In this document: piece by piece, positions 54,315 through 63,273 of the stretch | Position numbering within the stretch: the stretch's first letter is position 1 | Layout of the letters: every line of letters starts with the position of its first letter | Assembly: GCA_947462535.1 (NCBI GenBank) | Contig: CANHPN010000006.1 | Location: forward strand, 1 to 64,000 | Source: Akkermansiaceae bacterium | Lineage (GTDB): Bacteria > Verrucomicrobiota > Verrucomicrobiia > Verrucomicrobiales > Akkermansiaceae | DNA: 64,000 bases | Direction of reading: 5' to 3' | Program-made: the position numbers and the translations under genes | The notes under the pieces: generated by a model | What the model was told of the DNA's origin: nothing | Databases searched by the model: none | Seen by the model: only the letters and a program-made list of their open reading frames with translations

Positions 54315-55769
54315 TTAGCTTAGCGGCTGATAGTTCGTCGGCTCCTCGGTCATGACGATGTCATGGACGTGGCTTTCGCGGAGGCCGCCGGCGGTGACGC
54401 GGACGAAGTTGGCGCGCTCGCGGAGCTCGCTGATGGTGGAAGCGCCGACGTAACCCATGCCGGACTTGAGGCCGCCCATGAGTTGGAAAATCACGTCGGA
54501 CAGCGGGCCTTTGTAGGGGACGCGGCCTTCGACGCCTTCCGCGACGAGCTTGCCGGAGCTGTTCTGGCCGTAGCGGTCGCCCGCGCCTTTTTGCATGGCT
54601 CCGATGGAACCCATGCCACGATAGGTTTTGAAACGGCGGCCTTGCGATTGCACCGTCTGGCCGGGGCTTTCGCGGGTGCCTGCCAGAAGCGAGCCTAACA
54701 TGACGAGGTCGGCACCGGCGGCGAGCGCCTTGACGATGTCACCCGAGTAGCGGATGCCGCCGTCGGCGATGACTTTCACGCCGTGCTCGCGGCAGACGCC
54801 GGCGACGTTTTGAATGGCGGTGAATTGCGGCATACCGACGCCGGAAATGACGCGGGTGGTGCAGATCGATCCGGGACCGACGCCGACTTTCACGGCGCTG
54901 GCTCCGGCCGATACGAGATCGCGCGCGCCTTGCTCGGTGACGACGTTTCCGGCGACGACCGGCACGTTGGAAAGCGCGCGGAGTTTTCCGATGACTTCCA
55001 TCACGTGGCGCGTATGGCCGGTGGCGGCGTCGATGAAAAGGGCGTCCGCGCCGGCATCGATCAGCACGCGGCCGCGGTCGATGCAATCCGGTCCCACGCC
55101 CACGGCGGCACCGCAGCGGAGCTGGCCGTTAGCATCCTTGGCGGCGTTGGTGAAGGTGATGCGTTTTTCGATGTCAGAGCCGGTGATGAGTCCGACGAGA
55201 CGGCCGTCCGAATCAATGAGCGGCAGTTTCTCAATCCGGTTTTGATAGAGAATGCGGCGGGCTTCTTCGAGGCTGGTGTTGCCGGGCGCGGTGATCAATT
55301 TCTCGCGGGGCGTCATTACGTCGGCCACGATCGCGTCGAGGCGGTCGAGGTAGCGGACATCGCGACCGGTGACCATGCCTTCGAGGTGGCCGTCGGCATC
55401 GATGACGGGAAATCCGGAGAAGCCGTTCTTCGCCATGATCGCGCGGACGTGATCGACAGTGTCCTCCTTGCTGACGGTGTGGGGTTTCTGAATGACGGCG
55501 TTTTCCGAGCGTTTCACGCGGTAAACCATCGCCGCCTGCTCGTCGATCGGGCAGGCCCGGTGGATGACGCCCATGCCGCCCTCGCGAGCCAGGGCGATCG
55601 CCAGATCGTGTTCGGAAACCGTGTCCATGGCCGCCGAAACGACGGGGAGAAACAACGGAATACCCGCCGTGACGTGCGTGGAAAGGTCCGCCTCCCCGGG
55701 CAAAACCGAGCTCAAAGCCGGCACCAGAAGCACGTCGTCAAATGAAAGTCCGAGAGAAATCTCTGCCAT
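54315..55769 (-). CDS. guaB: IMP dehydrogenase
   Basis: 484 residues. NAD-dependent conversion of IMP to XMP, the committed step to guanine nucleotides. [27 protein letters not shown], a pair of CBS domains (about 95-215), [29 protein letters not shown] with the catalytic Cys, [19 protein letters not shown] and the flap [13 protein letters not shown] at 55769 gives the family start; upstream in-frame codons are not protein-like. Heads the guaB-guaA-hisS-aspS run and is divergent from the AEC transporter. Confidence 0.98.
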   Translation of the reverse strand: MAEISLGLSFDDVLLVPALSSVLPGEADLSTHVTAGIPLFLPVVSAAMDTVSEHDLAIALAREGGMGVIHRACPIDEQAAMVYRVKRSENAVIQKPHTVSKEDTVDHVRAIMAKNGFSGFPVIDADGHLEGMVTGRDVRYLDRLDAIVADVMTPREKLITAPGNTSLEEARRILYQNRIEKLPLIDSDGRLVGLITGSDIEKRITFTNAAKDANGQLRCGAAVGVGPDCIDRGRVLIDAGADALFIDAATGHTRHVMEVIGKLRALSNVPVVAGNVVTEQGARDLVSAGASAVKVGVGPGSICTTRVISGVGMPQFTAIQNVAGVCREHGVKVIADGGIRYSGDIVKALAAGADLVMLGSLLAGTRESPGQTVQSQGRRFKTYRGMGSIGAMQKGAGDRYGQNSSGKLVAEGVEGRVPYKGPLSDVIFQLMGGLKSGMGYVGASTISELRERANFVRVTAGGLRESHVHDIVMTEEPTNYQPLS

Positions 55770-55880
55770 GGCGGAGTCAATAGAAGCGCTTTTCCGGGCG
55801 CAAGTCCGAATCCAGTCCGAATCCAAAAAGCGCTCGATTATGGGCTTGCACGGGCGGGGCATGGCCGGGAGTTTGGCAGC

Positions 55881-56834
55881 GTGATTTCGCCGGGTGCCGT
55901 GATCGCATCGGTCCTGCCGGTGTATTTGCTAATTGTCGCAGGGGCGGTTTTGCGCCGGACGGGCGTGCTCCACACGGAGCATGACTCCGGGGTGATGCGG
56001 GTGATTTACACGGTGATGCTGCCGTGTTTCATTCTGGATAAAATCCTAGGAAGCTCGGTGCTGCGGAGCGGATCGGTGGTGTTGTGGTCGATCGGGCTCG
56101 GGTTCGGGCTGATCATGGCGGGGATCGTGATCGGGCTCTTAGTGGGCCGCTTGATCGGGCTGGAGCGCGGGACGGGAATGCGGACTTTTGCGCTGAGCGC
56201 GGGCTGTCAGAATTTCGGTTTCACGGCGGCTCCGGTGCTTGAAATTCTATGGGGCACGGGGGCGCTGGCCTTGCTTTTCGTGCACAACATCGGGGTGGAA
56301 ACCGCGATCTGGTCGGTGGGCATCATGATCATGAGCGGCGAGCCCGGAATCCCGTGGCGGCGGCTTCTCAACGGCCCGATCATCGCGGTGGCGATCGGTC
56401 TGACGCTGGTGGCGGCGGGACTGGACGACCAGGTGACGGGGCCGGTTAGAAAGGCGATTTCATTGATCGGTGTGGGAGCGTTTCCACTGGCGATCCTGAT
56501 CACGGGCTGCTCGATGATGGATCTGGCAGGCGCGGAAAAACCAAGCTGGCGGGTGCTCGCGGGAGGCGCGCTGGTGCGGCTGATCCTCGCGCCAATGGCG
56601 ATTCTGGCAGCTGCGAAATTTTTCCCGCTGCCAGTGGAGTTGCGTCAGGTGTTAGTGGTGCAGGCGGCGATGCCGGCGGGGATGTCGGCGATTCTGCTGG
56701 CGCGGATGTATGGCGGGCGGCCTGCGGTGGCGGTGCAGATCGTGATCGCGACGACGGTGCTGAGCTTGCTCACGCTGCCATGGATCATCACCTGGGGGAG
56801 CGAGTGGATCTGGCTGAAAGCCTTGTTGCCATGA
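55881..56834 (+). CDS. AEC-family permease (auxin efflux carrier superfamily)
   Basis: 317 residues, about ten membrane segments. Typical AEC pattern: VLPVYLLIVAGAVLRRTGVL, LPCFILDKIL, SAGCQNFGFTAAPVLEILWG and a second half with LIGVGAFPLAILITGCSM and QAAMPAGMSAILLARMYGG. Bacterial members export or import organic anions such as malate. Starts with GTG. A short region separates it from nadC, so co-transcription is plausible. Confidence 0.92.
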   Translation: MISPGAVIASVLPVYLLIVAGAVLRRTGVLHTEHDSGVMRVIYTVMLPCFILDKILGSSVLRSGSVVLWSIGLGFGLIMAGIVIGLLVGRLIGLERGTGMRTFALSAGCQNFGFTAAPVLEILWGTGALALLFVHNIGVETAIWSVGIMIMSGEPGIPWRRLLNGPIIAVAIGLTLVAAGLDDQVTGPVRKAISLIGVGAFPLAILITGCSMMDLAGAEKPSWRVLAGGALVRLILAPMAILAAAKFFPLPVELRQVLVVQAAMPAGMSAILLARMYGGRPAVAVQIVIATTVLSLLTLPWIITWGSEWIWLKALLP

Positions 56835-56853
56835 GCGGGCGGGCTGTCATTCA

Positions 56854-57711
56854 ATGGCGGAGATGAACGACCATTCAGCTATTCTGATCGAACTCGCGCT
56901 CGCCGAAGACATCGGCAGCGGTGACGTCACTGCCCGTTACTTCATCCCGGAAGAGCGCCGGGCCTGCGCGTTCGTGGCGGTGCGCAAGGACGGCGTGGTG
57001 TCCGGCGTCGAGTTGGCGGCCCGGGTTTTCAGCACGGTCGATCCTTCGCTGGCTGTGGAAATCCTGATTTCCGACGGCAGCCGCGTGGCCGCAGGGGCCT
57101 TGTTGATACGCGTGGAGGGCTCCGCCCGGTCGATCCTCACAGCCGAGAGGACAGCGCTGAATTTCCTCCAACACCTCAGCGGAGTGGCCACGCTGACCGC
57201 CCGATACGTGGAGCAAGTGAAAGGCACCCGCGCCCGGATTCTCGACACGCGGAAGACGACGCCCGGTTACCGATTGCTAGAGAAAAATGCCGTGCTCGAT
57301 GGCGGCGGCACCAATCACCGTCTGGGGCTCTACGACCGCGCGATGGTGAAGGACAACCATCTCGTCGCTGAGGGCGGAACCGAAGCGATCCAAGCGGCGA
57401 TCGACCAACTCAAGTCGGACAAGCCCGAAGTCGAGGTCGAGCTGGAAGCTGACAGCCTTGAACAAGTCCGGGCCTTCCTCGCGATGGAGGGCGTTGATTT
57501 CATTTTGCTCGATAACATGAGCTTGGAGGAACTGCGCGCGGCCGTGGAAATGCGCGGGGACCGCGGCAAACCGCTGCTCGAAGCAAGCGGTGGCGTTAGT
57601 TTGGAAACGCTGCGTGAGATCGCTGAAACCGGGGTGGATTTCATTTCCGTAGGTGCCCTCACCCACTCGGCTCCGGCGCTCGACGTCGGCTTGGATTTCG
57701 AAACACTTTAG
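56854..57711 (+). CDS. nadC: Nicotinate-nucleotide pyrophosphorylase (carboxylating)
   Basis: 285 residues. Converts quinolinate and PRPP to nicotinate mononucleotide in de novo NAD synthesis. EDIGSGDVTARYF, RTALNFLQHLSGVAT, ARILDTRKTTPGYRLLEK, GGGTNHRLGLYDRAMVKDNH and LEASGGVSLETL are the expected blocks. An ATG three codons in is an alternative start. birA follows 3 bp after its stop. Confidence 0.98.
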   Translation: MAEMNDHSAILIELALAEDIGSGDVTARYFIPEERRACAFVAVRKDGVVSGVELAARVFSTVDPSLAVEILISDGSRVAAGALLIRVEGSARSILTAERTALNFLQHLSGVATLTARYVEQVKGTRARILDTRKTTPGYRLLEKNAVLDGGGTNHRLGLYDRAMVKDNHLVAEGGTEAIQAAIDQLKSDKPEVEVELEADSLEQVRAFLAMEGVDFILLDNMSLEELRAAVEMRGDRGKPLLEASGGVSLETLREIAETGVDFISVGALTHSAPALDVGLDFETL

Positions 57712-57714
57712 CCG

Positions 57715-58473
57715 ATGACTCCCGAAGATTTCCCTGCGGCCGCCGCGGATTTCCCCGAACCGTTCCGCTTGCTCGTCCGCGAATCGGCGGAGTCCACCAA
57801 CGACGAGGTCCGCATGCTCGCGCAGGCGGGAGCTGCGGACGGGCTCATCGTCCTCGCCGAGCGCCAGACCGCCGGCCGCGGACGGCGTGGAGCGGCATGG
57901 TTTTCTGCGGCCGGGGAATCACTCGCGTTTTCAATCCTCATCCGCCCGCAGGAGCCGAAATCCCTGTGGCCGCGGCTCGCGCTCGCCGCAGGACTCGCGG
58001 TGGCGGAGGCGGCGGAAACCTTCGGTCCGCAAGCCGGCATCAAATGGCCGAACGACGTCTGGATCGGACACCGGAAAACGGCCGGAATCCTCGTCGAAGC
58101 CGGCGCGGATTTCGCGGTCGTCGGGATCGGGCTCAACGTCAACACCACCGGCTTTCCGCCCGAAGTTTCGGAAATCGCGACCTCCCTCCAGATCGAGACA
58201 TCACAGGCTTTTTCCCGCGCGGAGGTCTTGGGGGCGATCATCCGGAAATTCGCCCGACGCCGTCACCAAATCAGCCATGATTTCGAGGAATTGCTGTCCG
58301 CCGTGCGTCTGCGCTGCGTTTTGACCGGAAAACGAGTGAGCCTGACCACCGCGAGCGGAAAGAGAACCGGCATCGTAGAGGGAATCGCGGCGGGCGGCGA
58401 ACTCCTGCTCCGCAGCGAGCACGGACTCGAGCGCCTGATCCAAGCCGACGAGGTGCGATTGCTGCCGCCATGA
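57715..58473 (+). CDS. birA: Biotin--[acetyl-CoA carboxylase] ligase
   Basis: 252 residues. Attaches biotin to the biotin carboxyl carrier protein. ESTNDEVRML, ERQTAGRGRRGAAWF for biotinyl-AMP binding, IKWPNDVWI and TAGILVEA, VVGIGLNVN, plus the small C-terminal beta domain (VSLTTASGKRTGIVEGIAAGG). There is no N-terminal helix-turn-helix, so this BirA cannot repress bio genes. Tightly linked after nadC. Confidence 0.95.
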   Translation: MTPEDFPAAAADFPEPFRLLVRESAESTNDEVRMLAQAGAADGLIVLAERQTAGRGRRGAAWFSAAGESLAFSILIRPQEPKSLWPRLALAAGLAVAEAAETFGPQAGIKWPNDVWIGHRKTAGILVEAGADFAVVGIGLNVNTTGFPPEVSEIATSLQIETSQAFSRAEVLGAIIRKFARRRHQISHDFEELLSAVRLRCVLTGKRVSLTTASGKRTGIVEGIAAGGELLLRSEHGLERLIQADEVRLLPP

Positions 58474-58517
58474 AATCCCAAGTTTCTTTTCGAACAAAGC
58501 AACGCCAAGCTCCCTTC

Positions 58518-58943
58518 ATGAAATTGAATCCTGCCGTCCTGTTTGCAACCTTCTCCTGCCTTTTCATTGCATCCTGCGCCTCCACTAAGACGGAGAAGCC
58601 AGAGTCCACAAAAACCGTGGAGGAAAGCCCCAAACTGGTGGGCCGTGTCGCATCCATCCCTGCGGACAGTCGCTTCGTCTTGATTCAAAGCTACGGCAAA
58701 TGGAATATCGAGTCCGGCCAAATTCTCACCACTCGCGGTCCGGATGACCGCACCGCCAACCTCCGGACCACCGGTGAAAACCTCGGCGAATTCGCGGCGG
58801 CCGACCTCAAATCCGGCAGCGTTGAAGTGGGCGACGCGGTCTATTCCCAGCACGTCGCCAAGCCTGCGGAAGTGTCAACAACTCCCGAAACGCTTCAACC
58901 TCAAAACAAAACGCTTTCGGAAAATATTCAAAAAAATAATTAA
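58518..58943 (+). CDS. Small lipoprotein of unknown function
   Basis: 141 residues. Starts MKLNPAVLFATFSCLFIASC, a lipoprotein signal with lipobox IASC. Mature part contains LVGRVASIPADSRFVLIQSY and GQILTTRGPDDRTANLRTTGE, possibly a small beta fold; no family assigned. An in-frame ATG at 58470 overlaps the birA stop (ATGA) and would add 16 residues before the signal. The better signal peptide makes the later start more likely, but the overlap supports co-transcription with birA. Confidence 0.65.
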   Translation: MKLNPAVLFATFSCLFIASCASTKTEKPESTKTVEESPKLVGRVASIPADSRFVLIQSYGKWNIESGQILTTRGPDDRTANLRTTGENLGEFAAADLKSGSVEVGDAVYSQHVAKPAEVSTTPETLQPQNKTLSENIQKNN

Positions 58944-59135
58944 CTTTTTGTGAATTATTTGCTTCCAAAACCTCTTAGCTCCATGTATTTTTAAAAAGTC
59001 CCGCTTGAATACTGAGCGCAGCTATAAATATTAAGTTTTAGAGTTGATTACTATCCGGGAAACCGGGTAGCTTTTCTATTACTATAGCTGTGTCTCCTTA
59101 GATGTCCCGAAACATGAACCCTACAACCAGCCATA
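58944..59135. other. AT-rich gap before marR
   Basis: About 190 bp markedly richer in A+T than its surroundings, with runs such as TTAACTTTTTGTGAATTATTT and TATAAATATTAAGTTTTAGAG. It probably holds the end of the upstream transcript and the marR promoter. Confidence 0.5.
59051..59080 (+). terminator. Possible terminator hairpin
   Basis: Eight-pair stem CTATCCGG/CCGGGTAG (one T-G pair) capped by a GAAA tetraloop, followed by CTTTTCTATT. The T tract is interrupted, so termination strength is uncertain. Confidence 0.5.
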
Positions 59136-59591
59136 ATGAAAACAATGAACGCCTTGGGCGCTTCGGTGAAAGCCGACGCGGACCGTCTTGCTGACTTCGT
59201 CCTGCTTACACAGCGGAGCTGCATCCTAAACCTGTCAACAGAACTCAGCAAAGGAAACGTCTCTTTCCCGCAGTTCTTTCTTCTAACTTACCTATCCAGC
59301 GAAGAATATCTCACGATGTCCGACATTGCGAAAAAGATGGGCCACTCGACCGCCGCTGCCACCGGCCTAGTCGATCGGTTGGAGAAACTGTCCTACGTTG
59401 AGCGAGTCCACGCCGCAGAAGATCGCCGTAAAATCATGGTCCGCATCACCGCTAAAGGAATCGAACTCGTTTCGAAGATGCGCACAGAAATTGCCAACGA
59501 TCTGGTGGGTATTCTGGCCGGTATGGATGAAGACCAGGCGGAAACCGTCGAGCACACCAAGCGCGCCATTCAAGGCCGTGCGATCGCGTAA
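59136..59591 (+). CDS. MarR-family transcriptional regulator
   Basis: 151 residues. Winged helix: FPQFFLLTYLSSEEYLTMSDIAKKMGHSTAAATGLVDRLEKLSYVERV, then AEDRRKIMVRITAKG, the MarR wing with the conserved Asp-Arg-Arg. Flanking helices form the dimer. Start at 59136 or at the ATG nine bases later. Neighbouring pgeF and ispE are housekeeping, so its target is likely itself or something distant. The AT-rich upstream region may hold its operator. Confidence 0.93.
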   Translation: MKTMNALGASVKADADRLADFVLLTQRSCILNLSTELSKGNVSFPQFFLLTYLSSEEYLTMSDIAKKMGHSTAAATGLVDRLEKLSYVERVHAAEDRRKIMVRITAKGIELVSKMRTEIANDLVGILAGMDEDQAETVEHTKRAIQGRAIA

Positions 59592-59621
59592 CCAATAGTT
59601 TTCTTCTCTGAATAAAGCAGC

Positions 59622-60338
59622 TTGGCGAATCATTACTACCTCCGTTACCGTCCCCGGGTGACGGAGGCGTTCCCCTTTCTGGAGTCCTTGAACTCGATCC
59701 CCGGCGTCCGCGCCGGGTGGTCCGGGCGCGTGGCGGATTTACCCATCACCGGCGACCGGGATGAGGCGATGAATTTGTTGCGCCCGCATCACGCCGCCGC
59801 GGTGGCCGATTTCGCCGGAGTATCCGCGGAATGGTGGCGCGCGGAGCAAGTTCACGGCGTTTCGGTGGCGATCGTCCCCGGAATTCCGCAAATCATCGCA
59901 CCCGACGGACTTCCGGTCGTTCCGGGCGTCGATGGCTTGGTCACTTGCAAGCCAGGAATCGTGCTCGCGATTTACGCGGCGGACTGCGGCGCGATCTGGC
60001 TCGCGGACCGTGAAACCGGCGCGATCGGGCTGCTGCACTCGGGAAAAAAAGGCACCGAAGGAAATATTTTCGAAGCCGCACTCGGCGTGATGGCCGCGCA
60101 ATTCGGCACCCGCGCCGAGGACGTCACCGCGGTGCTCAGCCCATGCATCCGCAAGCCTGACTATGACGTGGATTTCGCCGCTGAAATCGGCTATCAGGCG
60201 GCCCGTGCCGGTGTCGGCGACTTTTCCGACTGCGGGCTGAATACCGCCGCCGATCTGGAACATTTCTACAGCTACCGCCGGGAACTCGGCAAAACCGGTC
60301 GCATGATGGCGCTCATTGTCCGCGATTTTCTCCCATGA
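59622..60338 (+). CDS. pgeF: Purine nucleoside phosphorylase / polyphenol oxidase family, YfiH/LACC1-like
   Basis: 238 residues. Zinc ligands in order: His in EQVHG, Cys in YAADCGAI, His in LLHSGKKGTEG. The YfiH (PgeF) family cleaves purine nucleosides and corrects misincorporated L-Ser in peptidoglycan precursors. The third block is usually HAGWRG; here it is HSGKKGTEG, a clear variant. TTG start as drawn; no ATG precedes conserved sequence. Stop overlaps ispE start (ATGA). Confidence 0.85.
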   Translation: MANHYYLRYRPRVTEAFPFLESLNSIPGVRAGWSGRVADLPITGDRDEAMNLLRPHHAAAVADFAGVSAEWWRAEQVHGVSVAIVPGIPQIIAPDGLPVVPGVDGLVTCKPGIVLAIYAADCGAIWLADRETGAIGLLHSGKKGTEGNIFEAALGVMAAQFGTRAEDVTAVLSPCIRKPDYDVDFAAEIGYQAARAGVGDFSDCGLNTAADLEHFYSYRRELGKTGRMMALIVRDFLP

Positions 60339-61180
60339 GCACCTTCACTCTTCAAGCCCCCGCCAAGCTGAATCTCTCATTGCGCTTGCTAGGCAAGCGC
60401 GACGACGGGTTTCATGAAATCGACACGCTGATGGTGAAACTACCCGGCTTGGCCGACGAAATCGAGTTCAGCCAAGCCGAAGAATTCTCGTTCAAATGCG
60501 ACGACCCTAGCGTGCCCGGCGATGAAGGAAACCTTGTCGTGAAGGCCGTGCGAGCCTACGAGTCCGCCGCCGGCATTTTCTGCCGCTGCTCGATTTCGCT
60601 CAAGAAAGCTATCCCCCACGGCGCCGGACTTGGGGGCGGCAGCAGCGACGCCGCCATGACCTTGCTCGGACTCAACCGGCACCACGATTTCCGGCTCAGC
60701 GTCGCTTCCATTTACGAACTCGCGGCGTCGCTCGGCTCGGACATCCCGTTTTTCCTCACCACCGGAGCCTCCCGCTGCACTGGGCGCGGGGAAAAAATCG
60801 AACCCGCCCCCTCCCCACCTGCGATGGCGGTGCTACTCCTCAAGCCATCCTTCAATGTCTCAACGCCAGATGCTTACGACCGGTGGAAACAATCGTTTCA
60901 AATCTCGGGAGTGAGTTATACCCGGCAGGAAATCGGCGGCGTTTCGCTTTCCAACGATCTCGAACGTCCCGTTTTTGAAAAACACCGCTTCCTCGCCGAG
61001 CTCAAGCAGTGGCTCTTGGCACGCAGGGAAACCGCCGCCGCGCTGATGAGCGGCTCCGGCTCTACGGTTTTCGCCGTTCTTCACGACGGAGCTGATGCGG
61101 AAACCCTCGCCAAATCCGCCCGCCACGAACTCGATCCCGGCCTGTGGCATTGGGCGGGCCAGACCGAAGGAACTGATTGA
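60335..61180 (+). CDS. ispE: 4-diphosphocytidyl-2-C-methyl-D-erythritol kinase
   Basis: 281 residues. GHMP kinase of the MEP isoprenoid pathway. APAKLNLSLRLLGKRDDGFHEI at the N-terminus, phosphate-binding PHGAGLGGGSSDAAMTL, LGSDIPFF and the C-terminal MSGSGSTVFAVL. ATGA overlap with pgeF shows coupled translation. A common genomic partner of peptidoglycan and translation genes, here only with pgeF. Confidence 0.97.
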   Translation: MSTFTLQAPAKLNLSLRLLGKRDDGFHEIDTLMVKLPGLADEIEFSQAEEFSFKCDDPSVPGDEGNLVVKAVRAYESAAGIFCRCSISLKKAIPHGAGLGGGSSDAAMTLLGLNRHHDFRLSVASIYELAASLGSDIPFFLTTGASRCTGRGEKIEPAPSPPAMAVLLLKPSFNVSTPDAYDRWKQSFQISGVSYTRQEIGGVSLSNDLERPVFEKHRFLAELKQWLLARRETAAALMSGSGSTVFAVLHDGADAETLAKSARHELDPGLWHWAGQTEGTD

Positions 61181-61232
61181 TTGAGGGCGTTTGTAACCGT
61201 CACCGGGGAAACCTGCGGTTTCGCTATCAGCC

Positions 61233-61541
61233 TCAAGAATTCGACCAATTCAGGCCTTTTTCCTGCCTCCAGCGGCGGTAAGCGCTGAACTGCTCGCCCT
61301 TCCTCAACTCGCGTCTGGCGGGATCCTCGCTGAGAAATACCTCGAACGCCCCGCCGGACGAGGTTTCCGCCTCGGACGGCACCGACCCCGACGATTCCGG
61401 GTGGCTGGCGCTTTGGCCAAGCAGACTTTCGATCCGCGACAAACGTCGCGAGAGCCTGAAAGTCATGAACAACACCAGGACGAGCAGCCCGGCGCAGGAT
61501 GAGAGCAGGATGACAAACGTGGGCGCTTCAGATTCTGGCAT
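61233..61541 (-). CDS. Small single-pass membrane protein
   Basis: 102 residues. One strong transmembrane helix (FVILLSSCAGLLVLVLFMTF) after a short acidic N-terminus, then LSRRLSRIESLLGQ, which could be a short coiled coil, a Ser/Glu-rich linker and an amphipathic end (FLSEDPARRELRKGEQFSAYRRWRQEKG). No family recognised. Isolated, downstream of the subtilisin remnant on the same strand. Confidence 0.55.
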   Translation of the reverse strand: MPESEAPTFVILLSSCAGLLVLVLFMTFRLSRRLSRIESLLGQSASHPESSGSVPSEAETSSGGAFEVFLSEDPARRELRKGEQFSAYRRWRQEKGLNWSNS

Positions 61542-61597
61542 GCGGGAGTCTTGTGAAACCCCGGCGGACTTGAGAAGCCCAAATCCTTGGACTGGAG

Positions 61598-61699
61598 GCA
61601 GCCTGCTGCCGCTTTCAACTGCCAGTCTGCTGGCCGGAAGTGGAAATAGCAGTCATCCAACGTGCTGCCACCCTGCAAGCCCGCTCGCAGCAGGCTGCG
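61598..61699. repeat. 102-bp dispersed palindromic repeat in the subtilisin remnant
   Basis: Perfect 12-bp inverted arms GCAGCCTGCTGC (61598-61609) and GCAGCAGGCTGC (61688-61699). The internal wording (SLLPLSTASLLAGSGNSSH in one frame) matches the kind of spurious peptides I recall over a common Verrucomicrobiota repeat. It supplies the last codons of the subtilisin frame, so it seems to have inserted into the 3' part of that gene. Confidence 0.7.
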
Positions 61700-62435
61700 A
61701 CGGCAAAGTGGCAACAGGCCGCACGCGGACTCGCGGTTTGTCCAAGAACCAGCGCTTTCTGCCAGACCAAGGCCGCCACGCCGGCGGTGTGCGGGCACGC
61801 CATGCTGGTGCCTGACATGCTGGTCGTGCCGCCACCAAGTTTGGTGGACAAGATTCCGACGGACTCCACAAAGCCCGACTTGGTGATATTTTCCTGAGTC
61901 GCTCCCGGGGCGGAAATACCGACGCCGATGCCGGTGGTGGAATTGAACGCTCCATCCGAGGTGAAATGGGGTGCCGTGTCCGCGCCGATGACGCCGCCGA
62001 AATTGCGGTTAGCGTTAGTGCCCGCCTTCGCGGTCGTACTCGCGATGGCGATGACCTCCGGATAGGCGGCGGGGACTTTCTGCGAGACTTCCAGCGTCGC
62101 TTCGTTACCTGCGGCGACGATGACGGCGATGGTTCCGGCGACGTGCGTGCCGTGGCCGTTGTCGTCTTGCGCAGTGCCGATAAACGCGGAGTAAGATCCA
62201 ATGCCCAGCGGTTGGAGGGGTTTTTGATAGACGAACTTCGGCACGACTCCGTGCGCCGTTGCGACCGCGCGCGGGTTCAGGCCGCCACACAGCTCGACGA
62301 TGCAGCGGTCGGGAATGGCTTTAGCTGGAGCGGCCTGCCCGGATGGGCCGGGTGTTAGTCCGTCATCGTCCGCGGCAAATTCGGCGGTGGTGAAAAGAGA
62401 GCTGAGCCGAGAGCTGCGAGGGTGCGGGTGTTCAT
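61615..62435 (-). pseudogene. Subtilisin-like serine peptidase (S8), deleted and frameshifted
   Basis: Begins with a signal-peptide-like MNTRTLAALGSALFS, then a frameshift near 62385 is needed to reach EFAADDDG and an inhibitor I9-like prodomain (IPDRCIVELCGG.., GVVPKFVYQKPL). The catalytic Asp block (normally D-T/S-G) is absent; the text jumps to QDDNGHGTHVAGTIA (catalytic His). It then jumps again straight to VIVAAGNEA, skipping about 80 residues, and continues normally to TSMSGTSMACPHTAGVAALVW (catalytic Ser). The tail after WQKA is repeat sequence. At least two deletions, one frameshift and one repeat insertion; no active enzyme expected. Confidence 0.88.
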
Positions 62436-62613
62436 GGGTGTGATGTTTGTTTTCTAACTTCTCCGGGCGTGGCAGGCAGCATCAGTTTTCTTCCCTTTCC
62501 AATTCTCCATGAAGGAATCTTTTGGAAAAATTTTGTCCAGAGGAAATACCGGCTAAAAAACCTGTCACACGGGGACCGAGGCTTTCAAACGTATTCGTTT
62601 TGCAAGTGATGGC
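62436..62613. other. Gap between DedA gene and subtilisin remnant
   Basis: 178 bp, same strand on both sides. Contains A/T-rich stretches (ATGTTTGTTTTCTAACTT, TTGGAAAAATTTTGTCC) that may have been the peptidase promoter. No hairpin with a T tract stands out. Confidence 0.35.
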
Positions 62614-63270
62614 TCACTCGGCGGGTTCGATTTGGGGCTGCTTTTTCAGCCTGGAGCGGGCGATTTCGTAGATCATCGGCAGCACGGAAATCACGATGAT
62701 TCCCAGGATCACCAGCTCGAAGTTCTGCTTCACCACCGGGATGTTTCCAAAGAACCAGCCAGCCGGTAAAATGAGGCCGACCCACAGCAGCGCGCCGGTC
62801 ACGTTGAAGAACATGAAGCGGCGGTAATCCATTTCTCCCGTGCCGGCGACGAAGGGCGCGAAGGTCCGGACAATGGGGACGAAGCGCGCGATGATGATGG
62901 TTTTTCCGCCATAACGGGTGAAGAACTCGTTGGTTTTCGCGATGTGGGCGGGCTTCACGATTCTTGGGAATTTCCGCATCATCCAGCCACCGGCTTTCCG
63001 GCCGATCCAGTAGTTGACCGTGTCGCCGAGGATCGCGGCGACTAGCAGGATCGCCGCGGAGATCCAGATATTGAGACCCGACAAGGGGTCTGCGGCCAGC
63101 GCGCCGATGGCGAAAAGCAGCGAGTCGCCGGGCAGGAAGGGCGTCACGACGAGGCCTGTCTCACAGAAAACAATCAGGAAAAGGAGCCCGTAAATCAACG
63201 TGCCGTGGTCACGGATGAATTCTGCGAGATGGTCGGGAAGATGTAAAAAGAGGTCGAGGATTTCAGTCAT
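62614..63270 (-). CDS. DedA family membrane protein
   Basis: 218 residues, five or six hydrophobic segments. DedA signatures: VFCETGLVVTPFLPGDSLLFAIGALA, AAILGDTVNYWIGRKAGG, and ARFVPIVRTFAPFVAGTGEMDYRRF with the membrane-embedded arginines. DedA proteins act as lipid flippases (undecaprenyl phosphate or phospholipids) driven by proton motive force. Starts 3 bp after gpsA, so phospholipid synthesis and lipid handling share a transcript. Confidence 0.93.
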   Translation of the reverse strand: MTEILDLFLHLPDHLAEFIRDHGTLIYGLLFLIVFCETGLVVTPFLPGDSLLFAIGALAADPLSGLNIWISAAILLVAAILGDTVNYWIGRKAGGWMMRKFPRIVKPAHIAKTNEFFTRYGGKTIIIARFVPIVRTFAPFVAGTGEMDYRRFMFFNVTGALLWVGLILPAGWFFGNIPVVKQNFELVILGIIVISVLPMIYEIARSRLKKQPQIEPAE

Positions 63271-63273
63271 GGG

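Noticed and set aside
54783..55745. Long open frame antisense to guaB
   Set aside because: Same reason: complementary to conserved guaB sequence with no independent protein signal.
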